From positions 1 through 64,000 of the forward strand of contig CAIWMU010000098.1 of the NCBI GenBank assembly GCA_903913865.1: a DNA stretch of 64,000 nucleotides, in the 5' to 3' direction. Below, in pieces: positions 8,234-17,474 of this stretch. The notes under the pieces were generated by a model. The model was not told the origin of the DNA and made no database searches. It was given only the letters and a program-made list of their open reading frames with translations. The position numbers were made by a program, and so were the translations under genes. Each line of letters begins with the position of its first letter. Positions within the stretch are counted from its first letter, which is position 1. The stretch comes from an uncultured Verrucomicrobia subdivision 3 bacterium. Lineage in GTDB: Bacteria > Verrucomicrobiota > Verrucomicrobiia > Limisphaerales > UBA8199.

Positions 8234-10414
8234 ATGGATCAGTTAAAAACACAGTCGGCTCAGGAAGCCAAGCTGCACTTTCTCGATTACTGGCGTATCA
8301 TCCGCATCCGCAAGACCGTCATTCTGGCCGTCTTTTTGCTGGTGGTGATCACCTCTACGCTGGTGACCTTCATCCTCACCGAGAAGTATTCGAGCAAGGC
8401 CCGTATCAAGATTGAACGGGATGCCCCGGATATTGCGGGGTTGGTTTCCCAGCAGATGCCGATGGCGTATGACCCTTACTTCATTCAGACAGAGTTTGAG
8501 GTCATCCAGTCGGAGTTAATCCTGGACCGGGTGGTTGAAGATCTGGGTCTGCGCCAGAAGTGGGGAAAAAAATTTATGGGGACCGATACCCTGAAGTCGT
8601 CGGAGACGATGACCCTGCTTCGGAACAGCATGGATCTCCGGCCCACACGGAATACGAGTTTGATCGAAATCAGTGTCTGGAGTGAAAGCGCCCAGGAGGC
8701 TGCCGACATTGCCAATAAGATTGCTGAGAGTTACAAGGATCACCGTCAGAAGCAGCGCCGCGACGCGAGCATGCGTGGCATTGACTCGCTGGAGAAGCGC
8801 TTTGTCGAGCAGGCCGTCAAGATCAAGGAGAAGCAGACGGAGGTTGAGAGGTTGCGGACGGATCTCAACATTCCTGACATGATGGCATCGGAAAACGGCG
8901 GAACCATGCTGATGACCGCTGAAACACTCCGCAAGTTCGAGGCGCTTCGGATCGAGTCCCAGGCGGAGTTTGTCCGTCAGGACACCCTCCTGACGAGGCT
9001 CAAGAAGCTTCCTCCTGATGAATTGGCTCAGGCAATCCCCACGGCAGCCCAGGATCCTCTTCTGTCCTCGCTTTTGGAGCAGCTGACCCTGGCTGAGCAG
9101 AGGTTGGTTGTCGCGCGTAAGGATTACGGTCCCGAGCATGCTGAAGTGCTTAAATTGGGCGACCAGGTGAAGGATCTGCAGACGAAGATCACCAAGCGGG
9201 TTCAGGGAATTTTGATCGGCCTTGACGCAAGGGTGGCATCCCTCAAGGAGGGGTTGGAGAATCTGAAGCGTGAAGTTGAATCCTCAAAGCAGTTGGATAT
9301 TCAAGAGGCGAACCGCAGCCGTCCCTACTTTGAAGCGAAGCGGGAACTGGAAGAGATGCAACGGTTCCGTCAGTTGTTGAATGCAAAGCTCTACGCCGAA
9401 CGGACCGATGTGGAACTTCCGACGGGCGGCGTTGTTGAAATTGTTGACAAGGCAAAGGCAAGCCTGCGTCCGAGCAAGCCCAACAAGCCCTTGAACATCG
9501 CCCTGGGTGTCATTATCGGTCTTGTTGTAGGTGTCGGCCTCGCATTCTTCATCGAATACCTGGATACCAGCGTGAAGACGATTGATGATGTTGAACGCGC
9601 CCTGGGTGCTCCCGTGCTGGGTGTTATTCCGCAGAACGTCGGTATTCTACTGGATGAGGGTGTTGAAAGTCCTCATGCGGAAGCCTATCGTGTGCTGCGC
9701 ACGAACCTTTTGTTCTCCCGCAAGGATGACAAGTTGAACACATGCGCCGTTGTGAGCGCAGGTGCCGGTGAAGGAAAATCAACCACGGTGTTCAATCTGG
9801 CCGCAGTGTTCGCTCAGAGCGGATCCCGGGTGCTGGTGGTGGACTCCGACCTTCGGCGTCCGACCCTTCACAAAATGCTCAAGGTTTCGAACAGCATCGG
9901 GTTGACGAACCTTTTGCTGCGTCAGAACAAGCTGGAAGAGGTGGTGCAGCGGACCACTGTTCCCACGCTCGACTTCATGCCCAGCGGCAAGCTGCCCAGC
10001 AGTTCTCTCGGCATTCTGAGTTCCCTCCAGATGAAGGAACTCATCACCGAACTCAAGCAGCACTATGATTTCGTGTTTTTCGACTCCCCACCGGTCATGG
10101 GTGTGAGCGATGCGTCCATTCTGGCCAGCGAAGTGGACATGGTTGTTCAGGTCATTCAATACCGCCGTTATCCGCAACCGATGAACATCCGCGCCAAGCA
10201 GATGATCGAAAAGGTGGGTGGAAATCTGATGGGTATTGTGTTGAACAACATCAACATGTCTCAGGACGAGAGCTACTACTACTACAGTGGCTATTACCAC
10301 GATTATTATTCGCGCAACGACGACCAGGATCCGGCTGCCGCAGGCAAGGAGAAGGACAAGGATGGCAAGCCTCCCGGCGACCAAGCCAAGTTGGAGATCA
10401 AGAAGAAGTATTGA
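8234..10414 (+). CDS. wzc: Polysaccharide co-polymerase and tyrosine autokinase (Wzc type)
   Basis: A 726-residue inner-membrane protein combining a Wzz chain-length domain and a BY-kinase. Segments in order: transmembrane helix 1 (about 28-48), periplasmic coiled-coil region (about 150-370), helix 2 (about 419-440), then the cytoplasmic kinase with Walker A AGAGEGKST (about 508-518), Walker A' VLVVDSDLRRP (about 533-543), Walker B FVFFDSPP (about 612-619) and a tail with eight tyrosines in the ESYYYYSGYYHDYYS segment (about 679-693). Such proteins control chain length and export of capsule or exopolysaccharide by cycles of tail autophosphorylation. After the Tyr tail there is an extra acidic/lysine-rich stretch. 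No Shine-Dalgarno sequence precedes the ATG, which sits right behind a terminator T-tract. The stop codon overlaps a possible start of the next gene (TGATG). Confidence 0.93.
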   Translation: MDQLKTQSAQEAKLHFLDYWRIIRIRKTVILAVFLLVVITSTLVTFILTEKYSSKARIKIERDAPDIAGLVSQQMPMAYDPYFIQTEFEVIQSELILDRVVEDLGLRQKWGKKFMGTDTLKSSETMTLLRNSMDLRPTRNTSLIEISVWSESAQEAADIANKIAESYKDHRQKQRRDASMRGIDSLEKRFVEQAVKIKEKQTEVERLRTDLNIPDMMASENGGTMLMTAETLRKFEALRIESQAEFVRQDTLLTRLKKLPPDELAQAIPTAAQDPLLSSLLEQLTLAEQRLVVARKDYGPEHAEVLKLGDQVKDLQTKITKRVQGILIGLDARVASLKEGLENLKREVESSKQLDIQEANRSRPYFEAKRELEEMQRFRQLLNAKLYAERTDVELPTGGVVEIVDKAKASLRPSKPNKPLNIALGVIIGLVVGVGLAFFIEYLDTSVKTIDDVERALGAPVLGVIPQNVGILLDEGVESPHAEAYRVLRTNLLFSRKDDKLNTCAVVSAGAGEGKSTTVFNLAAVFAQSGSRVLVVDSDLRRPTLHKMLKVSNSIGLTNLLLRQNKLEEVVQRTTVPTLDFMPSGKLPSSSLGILSSLQMKELITELKQHYDFVFFDSPPVMGVSDASILASEVDMVVQVIQYRRYPQPMNIRAKQMIEKVGGNLMGIVLNNINMSQDESYYYYSGYYHDYYSRNDDQDPAAAGKEKDKDGKPPGDQAKLEIKKKY

Positions 10415-11127
10415 TGTCGAGACCCTGGAAAGGACTTGGAAGACCAGCAGAACGAATGAAGAATATTGTTAACATGATAATGGGCCGCTGGAAGGCGGGA
10501 TTGGCGGGATTGGCTGCAGTGTGCATCGTTTCAGGATGCCAAACAACCTCCCCTGAGGGTTCCTTTGTGGATCCTGGAGTTTCAAACACCCCGCCGGTGG
10601 CGGCACCGACCCCGACCCCGGCGCCAGTCACCGAGGAAGGGACAACGGAAATGCTCAGACCGGGGGATTCCATTGTTGTTACATTCTCTGACCTTCCCAC
10701 TCCCACTGCGCCCTTCGAAGAGCGAATCAAGCCGGATGGGACGATCACTCTTCTTCACAACAAGACCTTCACCGCTGCAGGCAAGTTGCGCGGTGTACTG
10801 GAGAAGGAAATCCGTGCGTGTTACGTGCCGAATCTGTACGTGAACCTGACCGTCACAGTGAAGCAGCAGGAAAGCACGCGCTTTTACTCTGTAGGTGGTG
10901 AGGTTCGGTCTCCGGGCAGGCAGGTTTACATCAGTCGTCTGACCGTCATTAAAGCCCTCCAGTCCGCCGGTGACTTCACTGACTTCGCAAAGAAGAACAA
11001 GGTGCAGCTTACGCGGGTTGATGGACGGACATTCATTGTTGATGTGACCAAGGCGCTCAAGAATCCGAAGCTGGATCTTGAGGTTTATCCTGGCGACACG
11101 ATCCATGTTGAGCGCAAGATCTGGTAA
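10414..11127 (+). CDS. Wza-type polysaccharide export lipoprotein
   Basis: The product is an outer-membrane polysaccharide export protein. A lipoprotein signal ends in VSGC, followed by a Pro/Thr/Ala-rich linker, then the Poly_export domain starting at LRPGDSIVVTFSD and a SLBB-like domain (FYSVGGEVRSPGRQVYISRLTVIKAL), ending in PGDTIHVERKIW. At about 220-237 residues it is short compared with E. coli Wza (379), which is usual for the minimal two-domain forms. The ATG at 10414 overlaps the stop of the autokinase gene and would allow coupled translation; the ATG at 10456 (MKNIVNMIMGRW) gives a more normal signal peptide. With the autokinase it would form the trans-envelope export channel. Confidence 0.88.
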   Translation: MSRPWKGLGRPAERMKNIVNMIMGRWKAGLAGLAAVCIVSGCQTTSPEGSFVDPGVSNTPPVAAPTPTPAPVTEEGTTEMLRPGDSIVVTFSDLPTPTAPFEERIKPDGTITLLHNKTFTAAGKLRGVLEKEIRACYVPNLYVNLTVTVKQQESTRFYSVGGEVRSPGRQVYISRLTVIKALQSAGDFTDFAKKNKVQLTRVDGRTFIVDVTKALKNPKLDLEVYPGDTIHVERKIW

Positions 11128-11514
11128 ATGATCCTGTTGAAAGTTCTTTCAGGAAACAAGGCGGGCACCGAGGTGGTGGCCCGCCGTTTTCCTTTTAATG
11201 TGGGGCGCCAGGCCGCCGCAGATCTCCGGTTGGAGGATGGGGGTGTCTGGGAGGATCATTTCCGGATTGAGTTGAGCAGGAAGGATGGACTGCTCATTTT
11301 CACCAGACCGGAGGCTGTCACCACCCTGAACGGTGAGGCGATTCGCGAGGGAACCGTTCGTAATGGTGATGTAATTGGCGCCGGTTCTGCCCGCATGCGA
11401 GCATGGCTCAGCAGTGCCAGGCAGAGTTCCGGAATGCTTCGCGAAGGGCTTGCCTGGGCGGTGATCGTGGGCGTCACCCTTGCCCAGATTGTTTTGATTT
11501 ACTTCCTGAGCTGA
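11128..11514 (+). CDS. Membrane-anchored FHA-domain protein
   Basis: A 128-residue protein whose start codon directly follows the stop of the export lipoprotein gene. Residues about 1-95 form a forkhead-associated (FHA) domain: the GR that begins the phosphopeptide-binding loops (FNVGRQ), a WEDHFRIE segment holding the conserved His, and the LNGEAIREG asparagine motif are all visible, though the usual Ser of the S-x-x-H motif is replaced (E-D-H). A single C-terminal transmembrane helix (about 108-127) anchors it with the FHA domain in the cytoplasm. FHA domains recognise phosphothreonine peptides. Its position as last gene of the export operon suggests that it links polysaccharide export to protein phosphorylation; this is inference. 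Confidence 0.8.
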   Translation: MILLKVLSGNKAGTEVVARRFPFNVGRQAAADLRLEDGGVWEDHFRIELSRKDGLLIFTRPEAVTTLNGEAIREGTVRNGDVIGAGSARMRAWLSSARQSSGMLREGLAWAVIVGVTLAQIVLIYFLS

Positions 11515-11557
11515 CGATGGCGATGCTCAAGGGCATTCCGCTCACTACGAGATTCAC

Positions 11558-13111
11558 TCAGTGACGGAAGTGCCTGGTTCCGGTGAAAGCCATCGCAAGG
11601 TTGCGTAGGTTTGCAGCCTCGATGACCTCGGTATCGCGGACCGATCCGCCGGGTTGGATTGCGGCGCTCGCGCCGGCCTCCGCAGCTGCCACCAGCCCAT
11701 CCGCAAAAGGGAAGAAGGCATCACTGCACACAACGCTGCCCTTGAGGGACAGTCCCGCTTCGCCAGCCTTCCAGACTGCGATGCGGCTCGCATCGACCCG
11801 GCTCATCTGACCGGCCCCGATCCCGAGTGTGCGGTCTTCCGCCACATAAACGATCGCGTTGGATTTGACGTGCTTCACAATACGCCAGCCGAACAGCATG
11901 GCACGAAGTTCACTCTCAGTGGGCTGACGCTGCGTCACGACCTTCAGATCGGCTGCGCCAGTGCGCCGGGTATCGCGCTGCTGTAAGAGATAGGAATCAG
12001 AGCCCACTCCGCGGAGGTCCCAGAGATTTGAAGGGGCCGGAGTTTTGAGCATCCGAATGAGTCGCAAATTCTTTTTCTGCCGCAAAACATCCAGAGCTGC
12101 CGGTGAAAAGTCAGGGGCCACAATGACCTCACTGAAGATGCCAGCGATTTCCTGGGCTGTATCACCATCCAGTGGAGTGTTTACGGCGATAATACCGCCG
12201 AATGGGGCCTGACGGTCCGTCGCATAGGCCTTCTGCCAGGCACTCCGCAAGGCGTCGGCCTGAGCCGCACCACAAGGATTGGTGTGCTTCAGGATCGCCA
12301 GAGTGGGGATTTCGCCCTGGAATTCATTGATGAGGGCCGCCGCAGCGGTTAGATCCAGAATGTTGTTGTAGGAGAGTTCCTTCCCGTGCAACTGCTCGAA
12401 GTGCTTGTGAAAATCGCCATACAGGGCGGCCTGCTGGTGGGGGTTCTCTCCGTAGCGCAACGGCTGGGCAAGGGGAGCACGCAGTGACAGGCTCTGGGGC
12501 AGCGAAGCGCTTGCTTCAGGTGTGAAGATTTTTTGGAGATGCGAGGCAATTGCCGCGTCGTAGGAGGCGGTGCGGGCGAAGACCTTGGCCGCGAGTTGCC
12601 GACGCAGTTCCAGCGTTGTGCCTCCGTTTGACTCAATCTGGCGGGCCACCTCCGCATAGTCGGATGGATCGATGACCACCGTGACGCTATCGTGGTTCTT
12701 CGCGGCGCTGCGCAGCATGGAGGGGCCGCCGATATCAATGTTTTCGATGGCGTCGTGAAGTGTTGCATCCGGTCGGGCAACCGTTTGCTCAAACGGGTAG
12801 AGGTTCACCACAACGAGGTCAATGGGCCGGATCCCGTGGGCGGCCACTGCTGCCTCGTGGGTTTCGTTGCCCCGAATGTAAAGCAGGCCTCCATGAACCA
12901 GTGGATGGAGCGTCTTCACGCGGCCATCCAGCATCTCTGGAAACCCGGTGAAGGCACTGAGATCTGTGACGGTCAAACCTGCCTCCCTGAGGGTTTTGGC
13001 GGTGCCACCTGTTGAAATTAAATCGACGCCAGAAGCCACAAGGGCCTGGGCCAGGGTCACAAGACCCGTTTTGTCTGATACCGAGAGTAAGGCGCGTTGG
13101 ATTTTTGCCAT
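11558..13111 (-). CDS. purH: Bifunctional AICAR formyltransferase / IMP cyclohydrolase
   Basis: Catalyses the last two steps of purine synthesis: formylation of AICAR with 10-formyl-tetrahydrofolate and ring closure to IMP. The N-terminal MGS-like cyclohydrolase domain begins [16 protein letters not shown] and includes the [13 protein letters not shown] phosphate-binding loop; the transformylase domain carries the [10 protein letters not shown] motif with the catalytic Lys-His pair. The C-terminus ends in the typical [14 protein letters not shown]...[11 protein letters not shown]. At 517 residues it has normal length. Reading extends upstream to a start at 13126 (MYSPC), but MAKIQ at 13111 matches the family start. 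It is a cytoplasmic housekeeping enzyme; it converges with the FHA gene, 43 bases away. Confidence 0.97.
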   Translation of the reverse strand: MAKIQRALLSVSDKTGLVTLAQALVASGVDLISTGGTAKTLREAGLTVTDLSAFTGFPEMLDGRVKTLHPLVHGGLLYIRGNETHEAAVAAHGIRPIDLVVVNLYPFEQTVARPDATLHDAIENIDIGGPSMLRSAAKNHDSVTVVIDPSDYAEVARQIESNGGTTLELRRQLAAKVFARTASYDAAIASHLQKIFTPEASASLPQSLSLRAPLAQPLRYGENPHQQAALYGDFHKHFEQLHGKELSYNNILDLTAAAALINEFQGEIPTLAILKHTNPCGAAQADALRSAWQKAYATDRQAPFGGIIAVNTPLDGDTAQEIAGIFSEVIVAPDFSPAALDVLRQKKNLRLIRMLKTPAPSNLWDLRGVGSDSYLLQQRDTRRTGAADLKVVTQRQPTESELRAMLFGWRIVKHVKSNAIVYVAEDRTLGIGAGQMSRVDASRIAVWKAGEAGLSLKGSVVCSDAFFPFADGLVAAAEAGASAAIQPGGSVRDTEVIEAANLRNLAMAFTGTRHFRH

Positions 13112-13165
13112 GCAGGGGGAATACAATCCCGCAACCTTGAGACGCAGTCAAAAAGAAAACGCGGA

Positions 13166-13927
13166 CTAGCGTTGATCAGATTCTTCTGTGGCAGGTATTT
13201 CTAACCCGGCGGACGTCTCTTCGGTGGGCTCAAGGCTGGCATAATGAACACCCAGATTGTGCTGGGCCGTTTTGTCACCCTGCCTTGCGGCGCGGCAAAA
13301 CCAACGGACAGCCTCACTGACATCCAGCGGCACGCCCCTCCCTGTTTTGTAGCAGAGGCCCAGATTGCACTGTGCGGGTGCGCATTCCTGTTCGGCTGCG
13401 AGGCGATACCATTTCACAGCCTCCTCAAGGTTCTGGGGAACAACCTGTCCAGTCTCGTAAAAGACACCCAGATTAAACTGTGCCTGGGGTTCCCCCTGAT
13501 CGGCGGCGGCATGATACCATTTTACGGCCTCGACGTAGTTCATGGAAACTCCCTGCCCGGTCTCGTAGAGGACGCCGAGGTTGAACTGTGCTGCGGGATC
13601 GCCCCGTTCTGCAGCCTCCCTGAACCACTGGGCTGCCTGGCCAAACTCCTGGGGGACGCCGGAGCCGGTCTGGTAGCAGTAGCCGAGGTAGCACTGCGCT
13701 GTTGTGTCGTCCTGATCCGCCGCACGGCGAAACCACTTTACGGCCTCGGCGTAGTCCTGAGGCACCCCCTGACCTGTCTGGTAGCAAATTCCGAGGGAGC
13801 ATTGAGCAGAGGACTCCCCATGCTCGGCGTCTTTGCGCATTTCATCGAAGGTGTGCCAGGTGCGGCGGTTCGTTTGCATGCTGTTTTGTTGGCATCCCCT
13901 TTCGGTTCGGTTGCCTGAGGAGAGCAT
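13166..13927 (-). CDS. Sel1-repeat (TPR-like) protein
   Basis: A 253-residue protein made almost entirely of Sel1-like repeats of about 36 residues, each reading roughly A-QC-LG-CYQTG-GVPQDY-EAVKWFR-AA-(Q/R)G. Five to six units are visible between about residues 35 and 230, forming an alpha-solenoid used for protein-protein contact. There is no evident signal peptide or membrane helix, so it is probably cytoplasmic. A second possible start lies at 13879 (MQTNRRTW). Repeats are well conserved at the protein level, which suggests recent expansion. No specific partner can be named; it shares strand and close spacing (54 bases) with purH but has no functional link that I can see. Confidence 0.8.
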   Translation of the reverse strand: MLSSGNRTERGCQQNSMQTNRRTWHTFDEMRKDAEHGESSAQCSLGICYQTGQGVPQDYAEAVKWFRRAADQDDTTAQCYLGYCYQTGSGVPQEFGQAAQWFREAAERGDPAAQFNLGVLYETGQGVSMNYVEAVKWYHAAADQGEPQAQFNLGVFYETGQVVPQNLEEAVKWYRLAAEQECAPAQCNLGLCYKTGRGVPLDVSEAVRWFCRAARQGDKTAQHNLGVHYASLEPTEETSAGLEIPATEESDQR

Positions 13928-13941
13928 AAGGGGCTTTGGGT

Positions 13942-15507
13942 TTATTTCAAGGCCTCACTACGGGGGGCGGGATTCCCGGGCATCCTGCCCTGTTGAACGA
14001 TCTTGTTCAGGCTTTCCTTGCAAAGGGTTCGCTTATCGCTGGCCTTGGTCACCAGATTGGTCCCTTCTGAGGGATCGGTGGAAAGGTCATAGATCTGCCC
14101 GGCGGCATCGTTCCCGTAATCGGTTTGCGTGTATGTGTTCTGCTTGGGGCCGTTCGAGGATGTTATGTATTTCCAAGTGCCCAGACGCAGGGACAAAGTC
14201 GATGCATGCTCGACGGCTGAACTTCGACCTTTGCGGTCGCGGCCCAGAAGGGCTGGGAGGGCATTCAAGCTGTCCGGCGCCTGTCCGGCCTTGATTTGGG
14301 TGCCGGCAAGCTTCGCGAAACTTGCGATGAAGTCCACCTGGCTGAACAGGGCCTTTGACACCCCCGGCTTGATCCTCCCGGGCCAGCGCACGAGCATGGG
14401 AACACGGGTTCCCGCCTCGAAGTTGCTGTATTTGCCGCCGCGCAAGTATCCGGCTGGCTTGTGGCCATTCAGGTTCTCGACCGATCCATCCCGGTAACCA
14501 TCGTCGACCACGGGGCCGTTGTCACTCGTCAGGACGACAAGGGTGTTTGAGGCCAACCCCAGCCGGTCGAGGGCGTTCAACAGTTGTCCAACGCACCAGT
14601 CGAATTCGGCGATGGCATCCCCCCGGATCCCGGAAGAACTGGTCCCGACAAATCTTGGGTGCGGCAGTCGGGGCACGTGGGGGTCATGGGACGCGAAATA
14701 GAGGAAGAAGCGCTGACCCCGGCTCTCCTCAATAAAACGGAGTGCCCGGGCTGTGAAGGTGTCGGCCATGTCCTCATCCTTCCAAAGAGCCGCCTTGCCT
14801 CCGGTCATATAACCGATACGGCTGACACCATTGATAATGGTCTGGTCGTGGCCGTGGCTGGGGTGCAGTTTGAGGAACTCCGGATTCTTTTTTCCGGTAG
14901 GTTCGTTGCCGACCGGGGCGCCAAAGCTCACCCGGATCGGATCGTTGGGATCAAGTCCGACGACCCGCTGGTTTTCCACAAAGACACACGGCACCCGGTC
15001 CCCCGTGGCGGGCATGAGGAAACTATAATCGAAGCCCAGTTCGGAAGGTCCCGGGCGGATGTGCCCATTCCAATCAGGACCACCCTTGGCCCCCAGACCG
15101 AGGTGCCACTTGCCGACTACGCCGGTGCGGTAGCCGACCTGCTTCAGCACCGTTGCCAGAGTTGTCTGCATGGGTTCAATGACAAGGGCGGCATCTCCTG
15201 GCAGAACCCCGGTGCCGGCCTTGCGCCACGGATATTCGCCGGTCAGGAACGCATAGCGGGAGGGGGTGCAGGTGGCGGATGTCGCGTGGGCATCGGTGAA
15301 ACGCAATCCCTCCTTTGCCAAGCGGTCCATGGACGGTGTTTTGACGCCGGTTCCACCGTAACATGCCGGGTCTCCGAACCCGAGATCGTCGGCCATGATA
15401 AAGAGAATGTTGGGTGCGGATGCTGCTGCCCACGCCATTTCAGGGTTGGCGTAAAGCAGGAGGGTCGTGAGGAATGATTGGAGGCAGAGCGTGCGGAGCC
15501 TGTTCAT
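13942..15507 (-). CDS. Secreted formylglycine-dependent sulfatase
   Basis: A 521-residue type I sulfatase that hydrolyses sulfate esters, probably from polysaccharides. An N-terminal signal peptide (about 1-28, ending AWAAA) is followed by the metal-binding IMADDLGFGD start of the sulfatase fold. The formylglycine site is C80-T-P-S-R, the classic C-x-P-x-R signature with the following YAFLTGEYPWR. Later active-site elements FYFASHDPHVPRL-like (FLYFASHDPH) and VLTSDNGPV are also present. The organism must encode a formylglycine-generating enzyme elsewhere; none is in this window. It stands alone here, not within the 25-57 kb glycan loci, though it could serve the same substrate if that polymer is sulfated. 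Confidence 0.95.
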   Translation of the reverse strand: MNRLRTLCLQSFLTTLLLYANPEMAWAAASAPNILFIMADDLGFGDPACYGGTGVKTPSMDRLAKEGLRFTDAHATSATCTPSRYAFLTGEYPWRKAGTGVLPGDAALVIEPMQTTLATVLKQVGYRTGVVGKWHLGLGAKGGPDWNGHIRPGPSELGFDYSFLMPATGDRVPCVFVENQRVVGLDPNDPIRVSFGAPVGNEPTGKKNPEFLKLHPSHGHDQTIINGVSRIGYMTGGKAALWKDEDMADTFTARALRFIEESRGQRFFLYFASHDPHVPRLPHPRFVGTSSSGIRGDAIAEFDWCVGQLLNALDRLGLASNTLVVLTSDNGPVVDDGYRDGSVENLNGHKPAGYLRGGKYSNFEAGTRVPMLVRWPGRIKPGVSKALFSQVDFIASFAKLAGTQIKAGQAPDSLNALPALLGRDRKGRSSAVEHASTLSLRLGTWKYITSSNGPKQNTYTQTDYGNDAAGQIYDLSTDPSEGTNLVTKASDKRTLCKESLNKIVQQGRMPGNPAPRSEALK

Positions 15508-15569
15508 GGATTTGACATGTTGAACCTGAAGGAACTCTACGGTTCATCGCAGGTCGTGGTCAAAGCGAA

Positions 15570-17456
15570 TCAGGCTTCCTGGCCGATCGAAGCAAGTTCC
15601 TGCCATCGATCGTAGAGCCGTGCGATCTCCGCTTTTCCAGTCTCAAGTTCTTTGACGAGAGTGGGGGTTTCCCGGGAGCGGGTGGCGTGGAATGTGGGAT
15701 CGTTCAAGGTTGCTTCCACTTCGGCGACGCGGTTTTCAAGCTTCAGAATGGCATCTTCCATTCCCTCCAACTCGCGCTGCTCTTTGAAACTGAGCTTCCT
15801 GGGCCTTGCGGATTTTGTCTTTCCGGCTGCGGGTTGGGCTGTAGCCGTGATGGCGGGGATGCGGAAGCTGGATTTCCGGGCGTCCCGCTCTTTTTTCTTC
15901 TCAAGATAGTAGGAGTAGTTGCCTGGTTGAACAAAAACTCCGTCATCCTCAAAGGCGACGATTTGGTCGCAGATCCGATCCAGAAAATAGCGGTCGTGGC
16001 TGACCACCAGCACGGCGCCATCGAAGTCAGCCAGCGACTCCTCAAGCATTCGCAGGCTGGGCAGGTCGAGATCGTTTGTGGGTTCGTCCAGCACCAGAAC
16101 GTTGCCGCCCCGGCGCAGCACTTTTGCCAGCATCAGGCGGGCTCTCTCGCCGCCCGAGAGTTGCGAAATCGGCTCGTTCAACCGTTCATCGGCAAAGAGA
16201 AAACGGCGCAGGTAGGAGCGGGCGCTGATGCGCTGCTCCCCGAACAGCACGGAATCGCTTCCCTCGGATATTTCCGCCATCACGGTCCGCGAGTGGTCCA
16301 GTTGCATGCGGGCCTGGTCAATGTAGTTGAACACAGCCTTCTTGCCGATTTTGATCAGTCCTTCCTGGGGTTGGCGCTCACCCAGGCAGATGCGCAGAAG
16401 GGTCGTTTTTCCCACTCCGTTGCGTCCGATCACACCCGTGCATTGGCCAGGCCTCAGGGCAACCGTCATGGAACGGAAAAGCCAGCGCGGATCGGCGGGA
16501 TCCCCCACGTTTGCCCCGGCATCGACCAGTTCCAAAGCCAGATCGCCCAACTCAGGGGGCGGCGGAATGAGCAGGTCCATCTCCCGTTCCTCAGGGGGGG
16601 CTTCCAGGCCTTTGACCTGATAAAACGATTCCAGACGGTGCCGGGGTTTGGATCGCTGGGCGCGCACTCCGGCGCGAACCCAATCGAGTTCCTCCCGGAG
16701 AAACCGCTGGCGCCTGCGCTCGGACTGCTCCGCGATGGTCTGGCGGATCGCCTTGGATTCGAGATAGGCGGTGTAGTTGCCCGGATGGGAGAAACAGCGG
16801 CCATCCGCCAGTTCGATGATCCGGGTTGCTATGACATCCAGAAAATAGCGGTCATGAGTTACAAATATGACCGCTCCCGGGAATTCGCTGAGGAACTCCT
16901 CCAGCCAGAGAATGGACTCGGCATCGAGATGGTTCGTCGGTTCGTCCAACAGGAGCAGGTCAGGCTGGGAAACCAGGGCCCTGCAGAGGGCGACGCGCCG
17001 CTTTTCCCCACCGGACAGGCTTGCGACAGGTGTATCGAGACTTGGTGCGTAGAGTGCCGAGACTGAGGCCTTGATGCGGGCCTGAAGGTTCCAGCCATCG
17101 GCCGTTTCGATCTGGTTTTGCAGGATCGCCATCTGGGCATCACTGCACTCTCCCGACTCATACCGGCGAAGCCATTCCAGCAGATCGGCCGCTCCGGCCT
17201 CAATGTTCTGTCCAACGGTGCGGGTTGTATCCAGTTCGAATTCCTGAGGGAGATAGCCGATCCGGAGCCCCCTGCGGCGTGACACAATCCCGGAATACGC
17301 TTCCTGATGACCGGCAAGAATCCGTAACAGGCTGGTTTTTCCACAACCGTTGCGCCCTACGAGGCCCACCTTCTCTCCCGGTGCCACGGAAAGGGTGACC
17401 GATTCGAGAAGCGGTTGATGTCCGAAGGCGAGAGCCAGTTCGTTCGCGGTGAGCAT
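15570..17456 (-). CDS. ABC-F family ATPase (Uup-like)
   Basis: A 628-residue soluble protein with two ABC ATPase domains in tandem and no membrane segment. Domain 1 has Walker A GRNGCGKTS, signature LSGGEKRRV and Walker B LLLLDEPTNHLD; domain 2 has GRNGVGKTT, LSGGERARL and VLVLDEPTNDLD. The linker (about residues 235-285, Arg-rich) and a C-terminal coiled-coil region rich in Lys and Glu (about 530-625) are as in Uup, an ABC-F protein linked to ribosome function and to suppression of transposon excision in E. coli. It should be cytoplasmic and act at the ribosome. The next gene on the strand (glycosyltransferase) ends 18 bases upstream of its start, so the two are probably co-transcribed. Confidence 0.93.
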   Translation of the reverse strand: MLTANELALAFGHQPLLESVTLSVAPGEKVGLVGRNGCGKTSLLRILAGHQEAYSGIVSRRRGLRIGYLPQEFELDTTRTVGQNIEAGAADLLEWLRRYESGECSDAQMAILQNQIETADGWNLQARIKASVSALYAPSLDTPVASLSGGEKRRVALCRALVSQPDLLLLDEPTNHLDAESILWLEEFLSEFPGAVIFVTHDRYFLDVIATRIIELADGRCFSHPGNYTAYLESKAIRQTIAEQSERRRQRFLREELDWVRAGVRAQRSKPRHRLESFYQVKGLEAPPEEREMDLLIPPPPELGDLALELVDAGANVGDPADPRWLFRSMTVALRPGQCTGVIGRNGVGKTTLLRICLGERQPQEGLIKIGKKAVFNYIDQARMQLDHSRTVMAEISEGSDSVLFGEQRISARSYLRRFLFADERLNEPISQLSGGERARLMLAKVLRRGGNVLVLDEPTNDLDLPSLRMLEESLADFDGAVLVVSHDRYFLDRICDQIVAFEDDGVFVQPGNYSYYLEKKKERDARKSSFRIPAITATAQPAAGKTKSARPRKLSFKEQRELEGMEDAILKLENRVAEVEATLNDPTFHATRSRETPTLVKELETGKAEIARLYDRWQELASIGQEA

Positions 17457-17474
17457 GAGTCGGATAAACGGAAA

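Noticed and set aside
15687..17066. A 459-codon open frame on the plus strand opposite the ABC-F gene
   Set aside because: It is antisense to a clearly conserved ABC-F protein, its translation is low in recognisable motifs, and such long antisense frames are expected in GC-rich DNA.
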